This document shows, piece by piece, positions 8,339 to 16,290 of a DNA stretch of 41,294 nucleotides. The stretch comes from Sphingopyxis granuli NBRC 100800. GTDB taxonomy: Bacteria; Pseudomonadota; Alphaproteobacteria; Sphingomonadales; Sphingomonadaceae. The stretch spans positions 1-41,294 of the forward strand of contig NZ_BCUA01000031.1 in NCBI RefSeq assembly GCF_001591045.1, given 5' to 3'. Positions within the stretch are counted from its first letter, which is position 1; the number at the start of each line of letters is the position of its first letter. The notes beneath the pieces are model-generated. The model saw nothing but the letters and a program-made list of their open reading frames with translations, made no database searches and was not told where the DNA came from. A program made the position numbers and the translations under genes.

Positions 8339-8947
8339 TCAGTCGCCGGGCCGCTGCGGCTTCCAGGTGACGACGCGCCAGAGGTAGAACAGGATCAATG
8401 TTCCGATCGCGATCAGCGCGAGCGGCCCGACCAGCTGCTCGATCGCGGCGAAGCGCTTGCCGAACCATTGCCCGGCGCCCGCCAGCGCGGCGATCCAGAT
8501 CGTCGATCCGGCGGCGGTCCACAGCAGGAATTTCGCCTGGTTCATCCGCACCATGCCCGCGGGCAGCGACACCATCGTCCGCGCGACGGGCATGAAGCGC
8601 GCCGCGAAGACGATGCCGGGACCATATTTCAGGAAGCCCGCGTGCAGCCGCTCGACCTCGCGCCAGTCGAGTGTCAGCCAGCGGCCGTGGCGGTCGATGA
8701 AGGGCTTCAGCCGCTCATAGCCGATCCAGCGGCCGATCGCGTACCATACCCAGTTGCCCGCGGTCGTCCCTGCGACGGCGACCGCGACGAGCGTCCAGAA
8801 ATCGAAGCGCCCCTGCGCGGCCGCGACGCCGCCCAGCCCCATGATCACCTCGGACGGGATCGGCGGAAAGACGTTTTCGAGGAGCATCAGGACGAAGATG
8901 CCGAAATAGCCCCACGTCTGGATCAGATCGAGAATGAAATCGGTCAT
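8339..8947 (-). CDS. DedA family membrane protein
   Basis: DedA/SNARE-associated proteins are inner-membrane proteins; some family members recycle undecaprenyl phosphate or move other lipids. The 202-residue product has an amphipathic N-terminal re-entrant region (FVLMLLENVFPPIPSEVIMG, about 18-37), the arginine-containing FAARFMPVARTMVSLPAGM motif (about 116-134), and several hydrophobic segments, the last at about 178-193. Glu24 and the two arginines of the RFMPVAR stretch correspond to residues needed for function in studied DedA proteins. It lies downstream of gshB on the same strand with a 54-base gap. The specific lipid cannot be told from sequence. Confidence 0.88.
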   Translation of the reverse strand: MTDFILDLIQTWGYFGIFVLMLLENVFPPIPSEVIMGLGGVAAAQGRFDFWTLVAVAVAGTTAGNWVWYAIGRWIGYERLKPFIDRHGRWLTLDWREVERLHAGFLKYGPGIVFAARFMPVARTMVSLPAGMVRMNQAKFLLWTAAGSTIWIAALAGAGQWFGKRFAAIEQLVGPLALIAIGTLILFYLWRVVTWKPQRPGD

Positions 8948-9001
8948 GCGGGGCTTAACGCGAGGGGAGGGTGGTTCGATCCGCGTCTGTCATCGAACCC
9001 G

Positions 9002-9952
9002 TCACCCGATCCGCCGCTCGATCGCGTCCCAGATCATCCCCACGGTGTCGCTGTTGTTGAACTTGTCGATCGCGACGATGCCGGTGGGCGAGGTGACGTT
9101 GATCTCGGTCAGCCATTCGCCGCCGATCACGTCGATGCCGACGAAGATCAGCCCGCGTTCCCGGAGCGCGGGAGCGAGCGCGGCGCAGATTTCCTCTTCG
9201 CGCGGGGTCAGCGCCGCCGCTTCGGCATAGCCGCCGACCGCCAGGTTGGCGCGGAATTCGCCTTCGCCCGCCTTGCGGTTGATCGCGCCCGCGACCTCGC
9301 CGTCGATCAGGACGATGCGCTTGTCGCCCTCGCTGACGCTCGGCAGGAACTGCTGCACCATGAAGGGTTCGGGCCAGACCTGTCCGAACAGTTCGACCAG
9401 CGCGCCCAGATTGGTGCCCGCCTCGTCGATGCGGAACACCGCCTTGCCGCCGTTGCCGTGCAGCGGCTTGATCACCAGCGCGCCGTGCCGCGCGTGGAAA
9501 TCCTTCACCGCGTTCAGGTCGCGCGTGACCATCGTCGGCGGCATGAACTGCGGAAAGTCGAGCACGAACACCTTTTCGGGCGCGTTGCGAACCGACACCG
9601 GATCATTGACCACCAGCGTTTCGTCCCGAATGCGCTCGAGCAGCCAGGTGCCGGTCAGATAGCCGAGGTCGAACGGCGGGTCCTGCCGCATCAGCACGAC
9701 ATCGACATCGCGGCCGAGGTCGAGGGTGACGGGGTCGCCGAACCGGTAATGGTCGCCCTTCACGCGCTTCACCTCCAGCACCGGATGGGCCGGAGTGGTC
9801 AGCCGTCCCGCTTCCCATGTCAGGCCGCGCACGTCGTAATGATAGAGGGTGTGGCCGCGTTCGAGCGCCTTCAGCATCAGCGCGAAGCTGCTGTCCCCGG
9901 CAATGTTAATGCCGTCCATCGGGTCCATTTGCACGGCGGCGCGCAGGGTCAT
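9002..9952 (-). CDS. gshB: Glutathione synthetase
   Basis: This cytosolic ATP-grasp enzyme joins gamma-glutamylcysteine and glycine to make glutathione. The 316-residue product starts MTLRAAVQMDPMDGINIAGDSS, the usual GshB N-terminus, preceded by a good purine-rich ribosome-binding site, so the longer upstream reading is rejected. The ATP-grasp signature includes RQDPPFDLGYLTGTWLLE, DFHARHGALVIKPLHGNGGKAVF and the C-terminal GIDVIGGEWLTEINVTSPTG with metal-binding Glu and Asn. yraN lies 43 bases upstream on the same strand, so rsmI-yraN-gshB may be one transcript. Confidence 0.95.
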   Translation of the reverse strand: MTLRAAVQMDPMDGINIAGDSSFALMLKALERGHTLYHYDVRGLTWEAGRLTTPAHPVLEVKRVKGDHYRFGDPVTLDLGRDVDVVLMRQDPPFDLGYLTGTWLLERIRDETLVVNDPVSVRNAPEKVFVLDFPQFMPPTMVTRDLNAVKDFHARHGALVIKPLHGNGGKAVFRIDEAGTNLGALVELFGQVWPEPFMVQQFLPSVSEGDKRIVLIDGEVAGAINRKAGEGEFRANLAVGGYAEAAALTPREEEICAALAPALRERGLIFVGIDVIGGEWLTEINVTSPTGIVAIDKFNNSDTVGMIWDAIERRIG

Positions 9953-9995
9953 CTCATTCTCCTTCCGGGGCGACCGAATTTCCAGGCGAGCCGCG

Positions 9996-10346
9996 TCAGG
10001 GCTGCCAGACGTGGACCAGATGGCGAGGCAAACGCCGCGGCGCAAGCAGCATCACGTCGATACGGATGGCGTCGCCCGGCCGCGAGAAGCGCGGGGCGAG
10101 CATTTCCGCCGCCGCCGCGACGCGGCGTAGCCGCCAGGCGTCGATCGCGAAGTCGAGGTCGGCGGCGCGGTCGCGCCACTTGACCTCGACGAAGGCGACC
10201 GTCCGCCCGCGCCGCGCGACCAGATCAACCTCGCCGACGCGAACGCGCAGCCGCCGGGCCAATATCCGCCAACCGTGCAGCCGCAGCCACCACGCGGCGC
10301 GATTTTCGGCGCGGCGGCCGCGCGCTTCGGCGACCGCGCGGTTCAC
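9996..10346 (-). CDS. yraN: YraN/UPF0102 family endonuclease-like protein
   Basis: The 116-residue protein belongs to UPF0102, a small nuclease-like fold family of unclear role. It shows the family core GEVDLVARRGRTVAFVEVKW (about 51-70), with the Asp and Glu-x-Lys residues of a PD-(D/E)xK-type active site. The start is GTG at 10346, whose bases form a GTGA overlap with the rsmI stop, so it is translationally coupled to rsmI. In E. coli the order is rsmI divergent from lpoA-yraN; here yraN follows rsmI instead and the LpoA-like gene stands alone on the other side. Confidence 0.88.
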   Translation of the reverse strand: MNRAVAEARGRRAENRAAWWLRLHGWRILARRLRVRVGEVDLVARRGRTVAFVEVKWRDRAADLDFAIDAWRLRRVAAAAEMLAPRFSRPGDAIRIDVMLLAPRRLPRHLVHVWQP

Positions 10347-11203
10347 GCCTCGTCCTTCAGCGCCAGCGCGCGGGCATAAATGGTGTGACGGTCGAGCCGA
10401 TAGCGTTTGGCGACCGCCTTCGCCGCCTTGGCGACCGGCTGATCGGCAAGCGCGGTGCGCAGCGCATCGTCGACCGCCGCGTCGTCGGCCTCTTCGACGG
10501 CGTCGTCGGCGGGCGGCGCGACCATGACGACGATCTCGCCCTTCGGCGGCGCGTCGGCATAGCGTGCGGCCAGTTCGCCGAGCGAGCCGGTGATGCATTC
10601 CTCGTATAATTTGCTGATCTCGCGCGCGACGGCCGCGGCGCGGTTGCCGAGTCCCTCGGCCAGCGCGGCGAGCGTCGCGGCGAGGCGCGGCCCGCTTTCA
10701 TAGAAGACCAAAGTCGCGCGCAGCCCGGCGAGTTCGGCGATGGCCTCGCCGCGCGCCTTGGCCTTGGACGGCAGGAAGCCGGCGAACAGGAAGCGGTCGC
10801 TCGGCAGGCCCGACAGGGTGATCGCCGCGATCGCGGCGCAGGGGCCGGGCAGGGTGGTGACGCGCCGCCCCGCCCCGCGCGCATCGCGTACCAGTTTGTA
10901 CCCTGGATCGGAGATCAGCGGCGTGCCCGCGTCCGAGACCAGCGCCACCACATCCGTTTCCATGCGCGCAACCAGCGCGGCGCGCGCGCGTTCGTCGCTA
11001 TGGTCGTGATAGGGGGTCATCGGAACGCGCAAACCCAGGTGCGACAGCAGCTTCGCCGTCACGCGCGTGTCTTCGGCGGCGATCACGTCGGCGCGGGCAA
11101 GCAACGCCGCAGCGCGCGGCGTGATGTCGCCGAGGTTGCCGATGGGGGTCGCCACGATATAGAGACCGGGCAAGGGAGATTGAGAAATGGTCGAATCCGG
11201 CAT
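10343..11203 (-). CDS. rsmI: 16S rRNA (cytidine1402-2'-O)-methyltransferase RsmI
   Basis: RsmI methylates the ribose 2'-O of C1402 in the decoding centre of 16S rRNA. The 286-residue protein has the tetrapyrrole-methylase fold: GLYIVATPIGNLGDITPRA (13-31), AAEDTRVTAKLLSHLG, and the SAM-binding LVSDAGTPLISDPGYKLV and LPGPCAAIAAI loops, plus GLPSDRFLFAGFLP. A C-terminal alanine-rich tail ends with RLDRHTIYARALALKDEA. The start at 11203 overlaps the 5' end of the divergent LpoA-like gene by 17 bases. No good ribosome-binding site is seen for it, so the true start could differ slightly. Confidence 0.95.
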   Translation of the reverse strand: MPDSTISQSPLPGLYIVATPIGNLGDITPRAAALLARADVIAAEDTRVTAKLLSHLGLRVPMTPYHDHSDERARAALVARMETDVVALVSDAGTPLISDPGYKLVRDARGAGRRVTTLPGPCAAIAAITLSGLPSDRFLFAGFLPSKAKARGEAIAELAGLRATLVFYESGPRLAATLAALAEGLGNRAAAVAREISKLYEECITGSLGELAARYADAPPKGEIVVMVAPPADDAVEEADDAAVDDALRTALADQPVAKAAKAVAKRYRLDRHTIYARALALKDEA

Positions 11204-12401
11204 GTCGCCGAAAATGGCAGAAAGCGTCGTCGAGCGCCAAGACAATGCGTTGCGGCGGCGCAGGTTGCTGCGTGGAATGGCGACGCTGGCGCTCGGCGGC
11301 TTGCTCGCGGCCTGCCAGGTCGTGCCCAAATCGGGCGGTCCAGCGGCGCCGCCGCCGCCCGAGAACCCCGACGAGACCGTGGGCCCCGGCCTGCCGACCG
11401 ACACCGATCGCCACCGCGTCGCGCTGCTCGTGCCGCAGACGGGGGCGAATGCCGACGTCGGCACCGCCATCGCCAATGCGACGACGCTGGCGCTGCTCGA
11501 CACGCGCGCCGACAAGGTTCGCATCACCACCTACGACACGGCGCTCGGCGCCGCGGCGGCGGCGCGGCAGGCGGTCGCCGATGGCAATCGCCTGATCCTG
11601 GGCCCTCTGCTCAGCGAGGATGTCACCGCGGTCGCGCCGGTCGCGCGCGCGGCAAAGGTGCCCGTGCTCAGCTTCTCGAACGACAGCGGGGTCGCGGGCA
11701 ACGGCGTCTTCATCCTGGGCTTCGTGCCGGGCCAGTCGGTCGAGCGCGTCGTCGCCTTCGCGCGCGGCAAGGGGCATCAGCGCTTCGGCGCGCTGGTGCC
11801 CAAGAACGTCTATGGCGACCGCGCGGCGGCCGCGTTCCGCGACGCGGTGCGCGAAGCCGGGGGGACGCTGGTCGCGGTCGAAACCTACGATCGCACCGCG
11901 ACGGCGCTGACCGGCGCGGCGCGGCGGCTCGCCAATGGTGGCGCGATGGACGCGGTGCTGATCGCCGATGTCGGTGGTAATGCGATCCGCGCCGTGCCGA
12001 TCGTCAAGGGCGCGGGCAGCAAGCAGATATTGGGCACCGAATTGTGGAACACCGACGCCTCGCTCGGCAGCAACGCCGCGATGCGCGGCGCGTGGTTCGC
12101 CAGCGTCTCCGACGGTCTCTACGGCCAGCTCGCGACCAAATATCGCGCCCGCTACGGCAAGGCGCCCTATCGGCTCGCCAGCCTCGGCTATGATTCGGTG
12201 CTGCTGACCGTGCGCATCGCGCGCGACTGGAAACCCGGCACCGCCTTTCCGGTGAACCGGCTGCTCGCGGCCGACGGTTTCGGCGGCATCGACGGCATCT
12301 TCCGCTTCAACAACCGCGGCATCGCGGTTCGCGCGCTCGAGGTCAGCGAGGTCGGCGCCGGCGGTTTCCGCGTCGTCGATCCCGCCCCGGCCAAATGGTG
12401 A
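11187..12401 (+). CDS. LpoA-like penicillin-binding protein activator lipoprotein
   Basis: The 404-residue product has a cytoplasmic-side N-terminal stretch, a hydrophobic signal and a lipobox LLAAC with Cys43, then a proline-rich linker and a periplasmic-binding-protein fold (about 70-400: VALLVPQTGANADVGTAIAN, GPLLSEDVTAVAPVARAAKVPVLSFSN). This is the pattern of the LpoA C-terminal domain. E. coli LpoA activates PBP1A; this protein lacks the LpoA N-terminal TPR domain and is shorter. The neighbouring rsmI-yraN matches E. coli rsmI-lpoA-yraN. The ATG at 11187 has an AAGGGAGA site 7 bases upstream; nearer starts at 11202, 11214 or 11277 would give a more standard signal length. Activity on a PBP is inferred from family. 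Confidence 0.82.
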   Translation: MVESGMSPKMAESVVERQDNALRRRRLLRGMATLALGGLLAACQVVPKSGGPAAPPPPENPDETVGPGLPTDTDRHRVALLVPQTGANADVGTAIANATTLALLDTRADKVRITTYDTALGAAAAARQAVADGNRLILGPLLSEDVTAVAPVARAAKVPVLSFSNDSGVAGNGVFILGFVPGQSVERVVAFARGKGHQRFGALVPKNVYGDRAAAAFRDAVREAGGTLVAVETYDRTATALTGAARRLANGGAMDAVLIADVGGNAIRAVPIVKGAGSKQILGTELWNTDASLGSNAAMRGAWFASVSDGLYGQLATKYRARYGKAPYRLASLGYDSVLLTVRIARDWKPGTAFPVNRLLAADGFGGIDGIFRFNNRGIAVRALEVSEVGAGGFRVVDPAPAKW

Positions 12402-12430
12402 CGCGCCGGGGCGTGGCATAGGCGCCACAG

Positions 12431-12452
12431 TCGGGCGGAAAGTGTCGCCCGA
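12431..12452 (+). terminator. Hairpin after the LpoA-like gene
   Basis: A 7-bp perfect stem (TCGGGCG / CGCCCGA) with an 8-base loop lies 30 bases past the stop codon. There is no T-run after it, so it is at best a weak or factor-assisted terminator. It may equally be part of the infC leader. Confidence 0.35.
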
Positions 12453-12556
12453 TCGGCACGCGCGGCCTTTACGGCGCGCGCCCGTTCACTATATGGACAG
12501 TGCGCGCATCCGCCCATGTTCCGCATGGGCGCCCGCGTGCCTGTCGAAATGATGTG

Positions 12557-12561
12557 AGGAG
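12557..12561 (+). promoter_or_regulatory. Ribosome-binding site that sets the infC start
   Basis: AGGAG at 12557-12561 is the only good Shine-Dalgarno match upstream of infC. It is 8 bases before an in-frame ATA at 12570 but 20 bases before the first ATG at 12582. An in-frame TGA at 12555-12557 closes the frame upstream. The spacing therefore points to ATA as the initiation codon. Confidence 0.7.
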
Positions 12562-12569
12562 ATACAGCT

Positions 12570-13118
12570 ATACGCCCGCCCATGACCCGCCGCCCGCTGG
12601 CGCCTATGCCGCCGAAGAACGGCCCGCGATATAATGAGTTCATCGCCTCTCCCAAGGTCCGCGTGATCGACGAGGAAGGCGAAAATCTGGGCGTAATGCT
12701 GACTGCCGAAGCCATCGAACAGGCGGCCGAGGTCGGCCTCGACCTGGTCGAGGTTTCCCCCAACGCCGACCCGCCGGTGTGCAAGTTCCTCGACGTGGGC
12801 AAGTTCAAGTACGAAGCCCAGAAAAAGGCCAATGCCGCCCGCAAGACGCAGAAGACGCAGGAGATCAAGGAGATCAAGATGCGTCCGAACATCGACGACC
12901 ACGACTTCGAAGTGAAGATGAAGAAGGTGTTCGACTTCCTGGGCGAGGGCGACAAGGTCAAGATGACGATGCGCTTCCGCGGCCGCGAGATGAGCCACAC
13001 CCAACTCGGCCTCGCCGTGCTGCAGAAGGTAGCCGAAATGACCGCCGAGATCGCGAAGGTCGAGGCGCATCCGCGCACCGAGGGCCGCCAGATGCTGATG
13101 GTGCTCGCGCCGAAGTAG
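12570..13118 (+). CDS. infC: Translation initiation factor IF-3 (probable AUA start)
   Basis: IF-3 binds the 30S subunit, prevents premature 50S joining and rejects non-canonical start codons. From ATA the protein is 182 residues, beginning (M)[11 protein letters not shown]; from the first ATG it is 178. The N-domain contains [21 protein letters not shown] and [19 protein letters not shown]; a lysine-rich linker helix (about 80-105) and the C-domain ([44 protein letters not shown]) follow. infC commonly uses AUU or other rare starts to autoregulate, and here the only properly placed start is AUA. The gene stands alone, converging on the NRDE gene. IF-3 identity is certain; the start is inferred from spacing. 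Confidence 0.95.
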   Translation: MRPPMTRRPLAPMPPKNGPRYNEFIASPKVRVIDEEGENLGVMLTAEAIEQAAEVGLDLVEVSPNADPPVCKFLDVGKFKYEAQKKANAARKTQKTQEIKEIKMRPNIDDHDFEVKMKKVFDFLGEGDKVKMTMRFRGREMSHTQLGLAVLQKVAEMTAEIAKVEAHPRTEGRQMLMVLAPK

Positions 13119-13133
13119 GCCGACGCCGCGGCT

Positions 13134-13835
13134 TCAGAAACCGGTACGAAAATCGAGGGCGGTCGTTCCGATGGGGCGGCCGCCCGCTTCGTATCGGCGC
13201 TCGACCATATGTGCGCGTCCGTCCGCCGCGATGGCGACGAGGGTCGAACAGCGCGTGCCATAGGCTTCGCCGTGCAGGAACAGCGCCGGGGCGTCGTCCG
13301 CGACGAGCATGTCGAGCAAGGTTTCGGGATCGGCCGCCGCCGCGGTTGCTGACGCCAGCGCCGCGCGCAGGCGTGTCGCCCGCGCACATGGGCTGTCGGT
13401 CGGCTCGTTCGCCAGCGCATGGATTCCCGTCGTCAGCCTTTCGACGCGCGGTTCCGGCCGGTTGGTCAGCAGCCGCGCGCCGCCCCGGTCGACCGTCAGC
13501 AGGTTGAAGGCGTTGAAGCGGTCGAGGTCGGCGCACTGCGGTTCGGCGAAGCGCCCGTCACCACGCAGCAGGTCGGCGACCAGTTCGCCGCGCGATTCAC
13601 GGCCGGGATCGGGCGGGGCGCCGCGCACGTTGGTGACGACGACGACGCGCCCGCTTGCGGGATGCACCCCCAGCCAGGTTCCGCCCGCCTGCAGGTCGCG
13701 TCCGGCGATGATGCCGCTGCCGTCGCCCCATTCCGCGAGCGGCGCGGCGGCCCGCGCATGAAACTCGTCGCGGTTGCCGACAAGGATCAGCGGCCAGTCG
13801 GGATGGACGTGGCGGGCGAGGGCGACGACGCACAT
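13134..13835 (-). CDS. NRDE family protein (TANGO2-like)
   Basis: The 233-residue protein starts Met-Cys (MCVVALARHVHPDWPLILVGNRDEFHARAA). The Asn-Arg-Asp-Glu quartet (21-24) names the family, and an exposed Cys2 after Met removal suggests an Ntn-hydrolase-like nucleophile. Conserved GTWLGVH and TNVRG segments follow. Eukaryotic TANGO2 relatives have been linked to heme or lipid handling; bacterial roles are unsettled. The start at 13835 is chosen because it places Cys2 at the N-terminus. The gene converges on infC with a 15-base gap and diverges from the membrane-protein gene at 13921. Confidence 0.88.
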   Translation of the reverse strand: MCVVALARHVHPDWPLILVGNRDEFHARAAAPLAEWGDGSGIIAGRDLQAGGTWLGVHPASGRVVVVTNVRGAPPDPGRESRGELVADLLRGDGRFAEPQCADLDRFNAFNLLTVDRGGARLLTNRPEPRVERLTTGIHALANEPTDSPCARATRLRAALASATAAAADPETLLDMLVADDAPALFLHGEAYGTRCSTLVAIAADGRAHMVERRYEAGGRPIGTTALDFRTGF

Positions 13836-13920
13836 GCCGGCCATATCGTGCTTGGGTGATGATTTGCCAAGCGGGACATGATAGATATCGCTCCGTCTTT
13901 TCCGGGGGAGGGAGGAAGAT

Positions 13921-14358
13921 ATGAGCGAAATGGGCAAGGCGCCGTTCCATCTGTGGATCGTCGGCATTCTCACCCTGTTGTGGAACGCCATCGGCGCGTT
14001 CGACTATACGATGACCAAGCTGCGCAACGCCGATTACCTGAGCGCTTTCACGCCCGAGCAGCAGGCCTATTTCCACGGCTTTCCGCTATGGGCCAGCGCC
14101 GGCTGGGCGCTGGGCGTCTGGGGCGCCGTGCTGGGGTCGATCCTGTTGCTCGCGCGCAGCCGGCATGCGGTGACGGCGTTCGCCGCCTCGCTGGCCGGGC
14201 TTGCGGTCAGCAGCTTCTATCAATTCGGGCTGCATTATGGCGATCTGGAGCGCCTGTTCGGGACGTTCCCCATGGTCTTCTCCGCCATCGTCTGGATCGT
14301 CGCGATCGCGCTCTTCATCTACGCGCGGCGACAGGCGGCGGCGGGCGTTCTGCGCTGA
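13921..14358 (+). CDS. Small four-helix membrane protein
   Basis: The 145-residue product has about four hydrophobic segments (about 10-28, 57-77, 83-102 and 117-135). The loop after the first has KLRNADYLSAFTPEQQAYFHGFPLW. I do not recognise a named family; similar sugar- or charge-free small membrane proteins are frequent in sphingomonads. A strong GGAGGGAGGA ribosome-binding site sits before the ATG. No cysteines or metal-binding clusters stand out. It diverges from the NRDE gene and converges on the S10 peptidase gene, separated by a terminator-like hairpin. Function unknown. Confidence 0.75.
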   Translation: MSEMGKAPFHLWIVGILTLLWNAIGAFDYTMTKLRNADYLSAFTPEQQAYFHGFPLWASAGWALGVWGAVLGSILLLARSRHAVTAFAASLAGLAVSSFYQFGLHYGDLERLFGTFPMVFSAIVWIVAIALFIYARRQAAAGVLR

Positions 14359-14362
14359 ACGG

Positions 14363-14387
14363 AAAAGGGGCGCCGATCAAGCGCCCC
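14363..14387 (-). terminator. Intrinsic terminator of the S10 peptidase gene
   Basis: A 7-bp GC stem (GGGGCGC / GCGCCCC, 14367-14373 and 14381-14387) has a 7-base loop. On the minus strand the stem is followed by TTTT, as expected for a Rho-independent terminator of the peptidase gene. It lies 11 bases past that gene's stop. It may also stop plus-strand transcripts from the membrane-protein gene, though without a T-run there. Confidence 0.65.
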
Positions 14388-14398
14388 TGTCCATTTCC

Positions 14399-15904
14399 TT
14401 ACCGCGCGCGGATGAAGGCGCGGATGTCGGACGCCAGCTTGTGGCGGTCCTCGTCGCGGATATACATCATGTGTCCCGCGGCATAATATTGATATTCGAC
14501 GCGGTCCTGCGGGATGCCGGTGCGCGACAGCGAATATTCGGCGGCGAAGAAGGGCGTCGCGAAGTCGTAATAGCCCTGTCCGACGAACACGCGCAGTCCG
14601 CTGTTCTCGCGCAGCGCCTGCCCGATATAGGGCGCGACGTTCAGATAGGCGTTGGTGTCGCGCCCGCCGATGCGCCAGTCCCACAGCCGCCCGATGCCGC
14701 CGATCGACTGATATTCGCGGTCGGTCTTGAACCCCAGCGTCTCGCGCGACCAGCTGTTGATCGCGGCGGTATAGCTCGCGTCGATGCCATAGAAGCTGGG
14801 ATCGTTGTCGGGCTCTTCGCCGGCATTGTCGTAGTCACGGCCGGTATAACGGCTGTCGAGCCGTCCGACGGTCAGCCCGCGATCGCGCAGCAATTCCTTG
14901 TAGAAACGGCCCGGCGTCACGCGCAGGTCGGCATTTTCCAGAAAGGTTTCGGACAGGCCGGTGAAGCGCGAAAGCTCGCGGCGGATCTGCGCGCGCTCGT
15001 CGCCCTGCAGCTTCTGCCCCTTCAGCAGCGCCGCGGCATAGGGACCGATCGCCCATTGCCGCGCTTCCTCGACGAACTGCTCGACCGACGATGCGCTCGC
15101 CTTGCCGTGATAGAGCGCGGTTGCGGCCATCGAGGGCAGGTTGGTGATGAAGCCCAGTTCGTTGCCCGGCGCGTCGGAACCGGCCGCGAAGTCGAGCACA
15201 GTCGAGATCAGGATGATGCCGTTGAGGCCGACGTCGTTGTAGGTGACGTTCATCAACTGGTTGGCGACCGCCGCCGAACGCGTCGTGCCATAGCTTTCGC
15301 CGCCCAGGAACTTAGGGCTGTTCCAGCGGCCGTTGTCGTTCAGCCAGCGGCGGATCACTTCGGCGACCGCCTTCGCGTCCTGCGTCACGCCGTAATAATC
15401 CTCGGGCTTGGCATTGCCGATCAGATGCGAAAAGCCAGTGCCCGGGGGATCGATGAACACGATGTCGGTGACGTCGAGCAGCGAGTCGGGATTGTCGACG
15501 ATCGGATAGGGCGGGGCGCCGTCGTCGCGGGCGTCGCTGGGGATGGCCACGCGCTTCGGACCGAAGGCGCCCATCATCAGCCACACGGTGCCCGAACCGG
15601 GGCCGCCGTTAAACAGGAAGGTCACCGGGCGGCTGGGGTCGCGCGGTTCCTTGATATAGGATGTGGTGACGATCGCGGCCTCGGGCACGCCGTCCTTGTT
15701 CTTGAGGATCGTTTCGCCGATCGTCGCGGCATAGGCGACGCGCTGCCCCCCGAACGTGCCAGACAGCTTCGTCGTACGGACCTGCGGCTCATAGTCGGTG
15801 GATTTTTCCGCCTTTACCTTGTCAGCGGGGGCATCCTCGGCATGGAGCATCGCGGGTGTTGCGACGGCGAGCGCCAAGGCGATCAGCGACAGACCAGATT
15901 TCAT
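14399..15904 (-). CDS. Secreted S10 family serine carboxypeptidase
   Basis: The 501-residue product has a signal peptide ending near HAEDAPA (about residue 22) and the alpha/beta-hydrolase fold of peptidase family S10. Visible motifs are FLFNGGPGSGTVWLMMGAFGP (oxyanion region, about 97-117), IDPPGTGFSH, the nucleophile elbow GESYGTTR with Ser204, YYDFATPF with Asp447, and AAGHMMYI with His478. The catalytic triad is therefore complete. S10 enzymes release C-terminal amino acids at acidic pH; here it would act in the periplasm or outside the cell. The gene stands alone and ends at a terminator. Bacterial S10 proteins are common in sphingomonads and xanthomonads, and the substrate is unknown. 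Confidence 0.93.
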   Translation of the reverse strand: MKSGLSLIALALAVATPAMLHAEDAPADKVKAEKSTDYEPQVRTTKLSGTFGGQRVAYAATIGETILKNKDGVPEAAIVTTSYIKEPRDPSRPVTFLFNGGPGSGTVWLMMGAFGPKRVAIPSDARDDGAPPYPIVDNPDSLLDVTDIVFIDPPGTGFSHLIGNAKPEDYYGVTQDAKAVAEVIRRWLNDNGRWNSPKFLGGESYGTTRSAAVANQLMNVTYNDVGLNGIILISTVLDFAAGSDAPGNELGFITNLPSMAATALYHGKASASSVEQFVEEARQWAIGPYAAALLKGQKLQGDERAQIRRELSRFTGLSETFLENADLRVTPGRFYKELLRDRGLTVGRLDSRYTGRDYDNAGEEPDNDPSFYGIDASYTAAINSWSRETLGFKTDREYQSIGGIGRLWDWRIGGRDTNAYLNVAPYIGQALRENSGLRVFVGQGYYDFATPFFAAEYSLSRTGIPQDRVEYQYYAAGHMMYIRDEDRHKLASDIRAFIRAR

Positions 15905-15996
15905 CTCATTCTCCCCAGTTGCGCGCGAACCCTAGGCAGCGCACGGGAGGGGAGCAAGGGCGCTCGTCGGCGGGGATCGTCCTTTTGTCGAAGCGG

Positions 15997-16290
15997 TCAG
16001 GCGGCCTTTTTGGGTTGCACCGACAATTGCAGGCCGAGCGCGTCCAGCACGGCGGTCAGCGTTTCCAGTGTCGGGTTGCCGTTTTCCGACAACGCATTGT
16101 AAAGCGCCTGCCGGCCAAGGCCCGTTTTGCGAGCGATTTCGCTCATGCCTTTGGAACGGGCGACATCGCCGATGGCGCAGGCGATATGCTTGGGGTCGTT
16201 CCCTTCCATCGCTGCTTCGAGGTAGAAACGGATATCCTCGGCCGTTTCGATATAGTCGGCCGGGTCAAAGCGCGTCGTCTTCAATCCCAT
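15997..16290 (-). CDS. Antitoxin of a type II system (HTH, putative addiction-module antidote)
   Basis: The 97-residue protein begins MGLKTTRFDPADYIETAEDI and contains a helix-turn-helix (MSEIARKTGLGRQALYNALS, about 49-68) followed by the NPTLETLTAVLDALGL dimer segment. This is the layout of the putative addiction-module antidote family related to HigA. It starts inside the toxin gene, overlapping its 3' end by 26 bases, so the toxin comes first in the operon, the order seen in HigBA. It should neutralise the toxin and repress the operon by binding near its promoter. The longer upstream reading is antisense-like and has no similarity. Confidence 0.9.
   Translation of the reverse strand: MGLKTTRFDPADYIETAEDIRFYLEAAMEGNDPKHIACAIGDVARSKGMSEIARKTGLGRQALYNALSENGNPTLETLTAVLDALGLQLSVQPKKAA

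Noticed and set aside
8000..10183. 727-codon plus-strand open frame over xerC end, the DedA gene and gshB
   Set aside because: It spans three well-supported genes in other frames and has the composition of a shadow frame.
14201..16102. 633-codon plus-strand frame opposite the S10 peptidase gene
   Set aside because: The minus strand has a complete S10 catalytic triad and signal peptide; the plus frame shows no domain.
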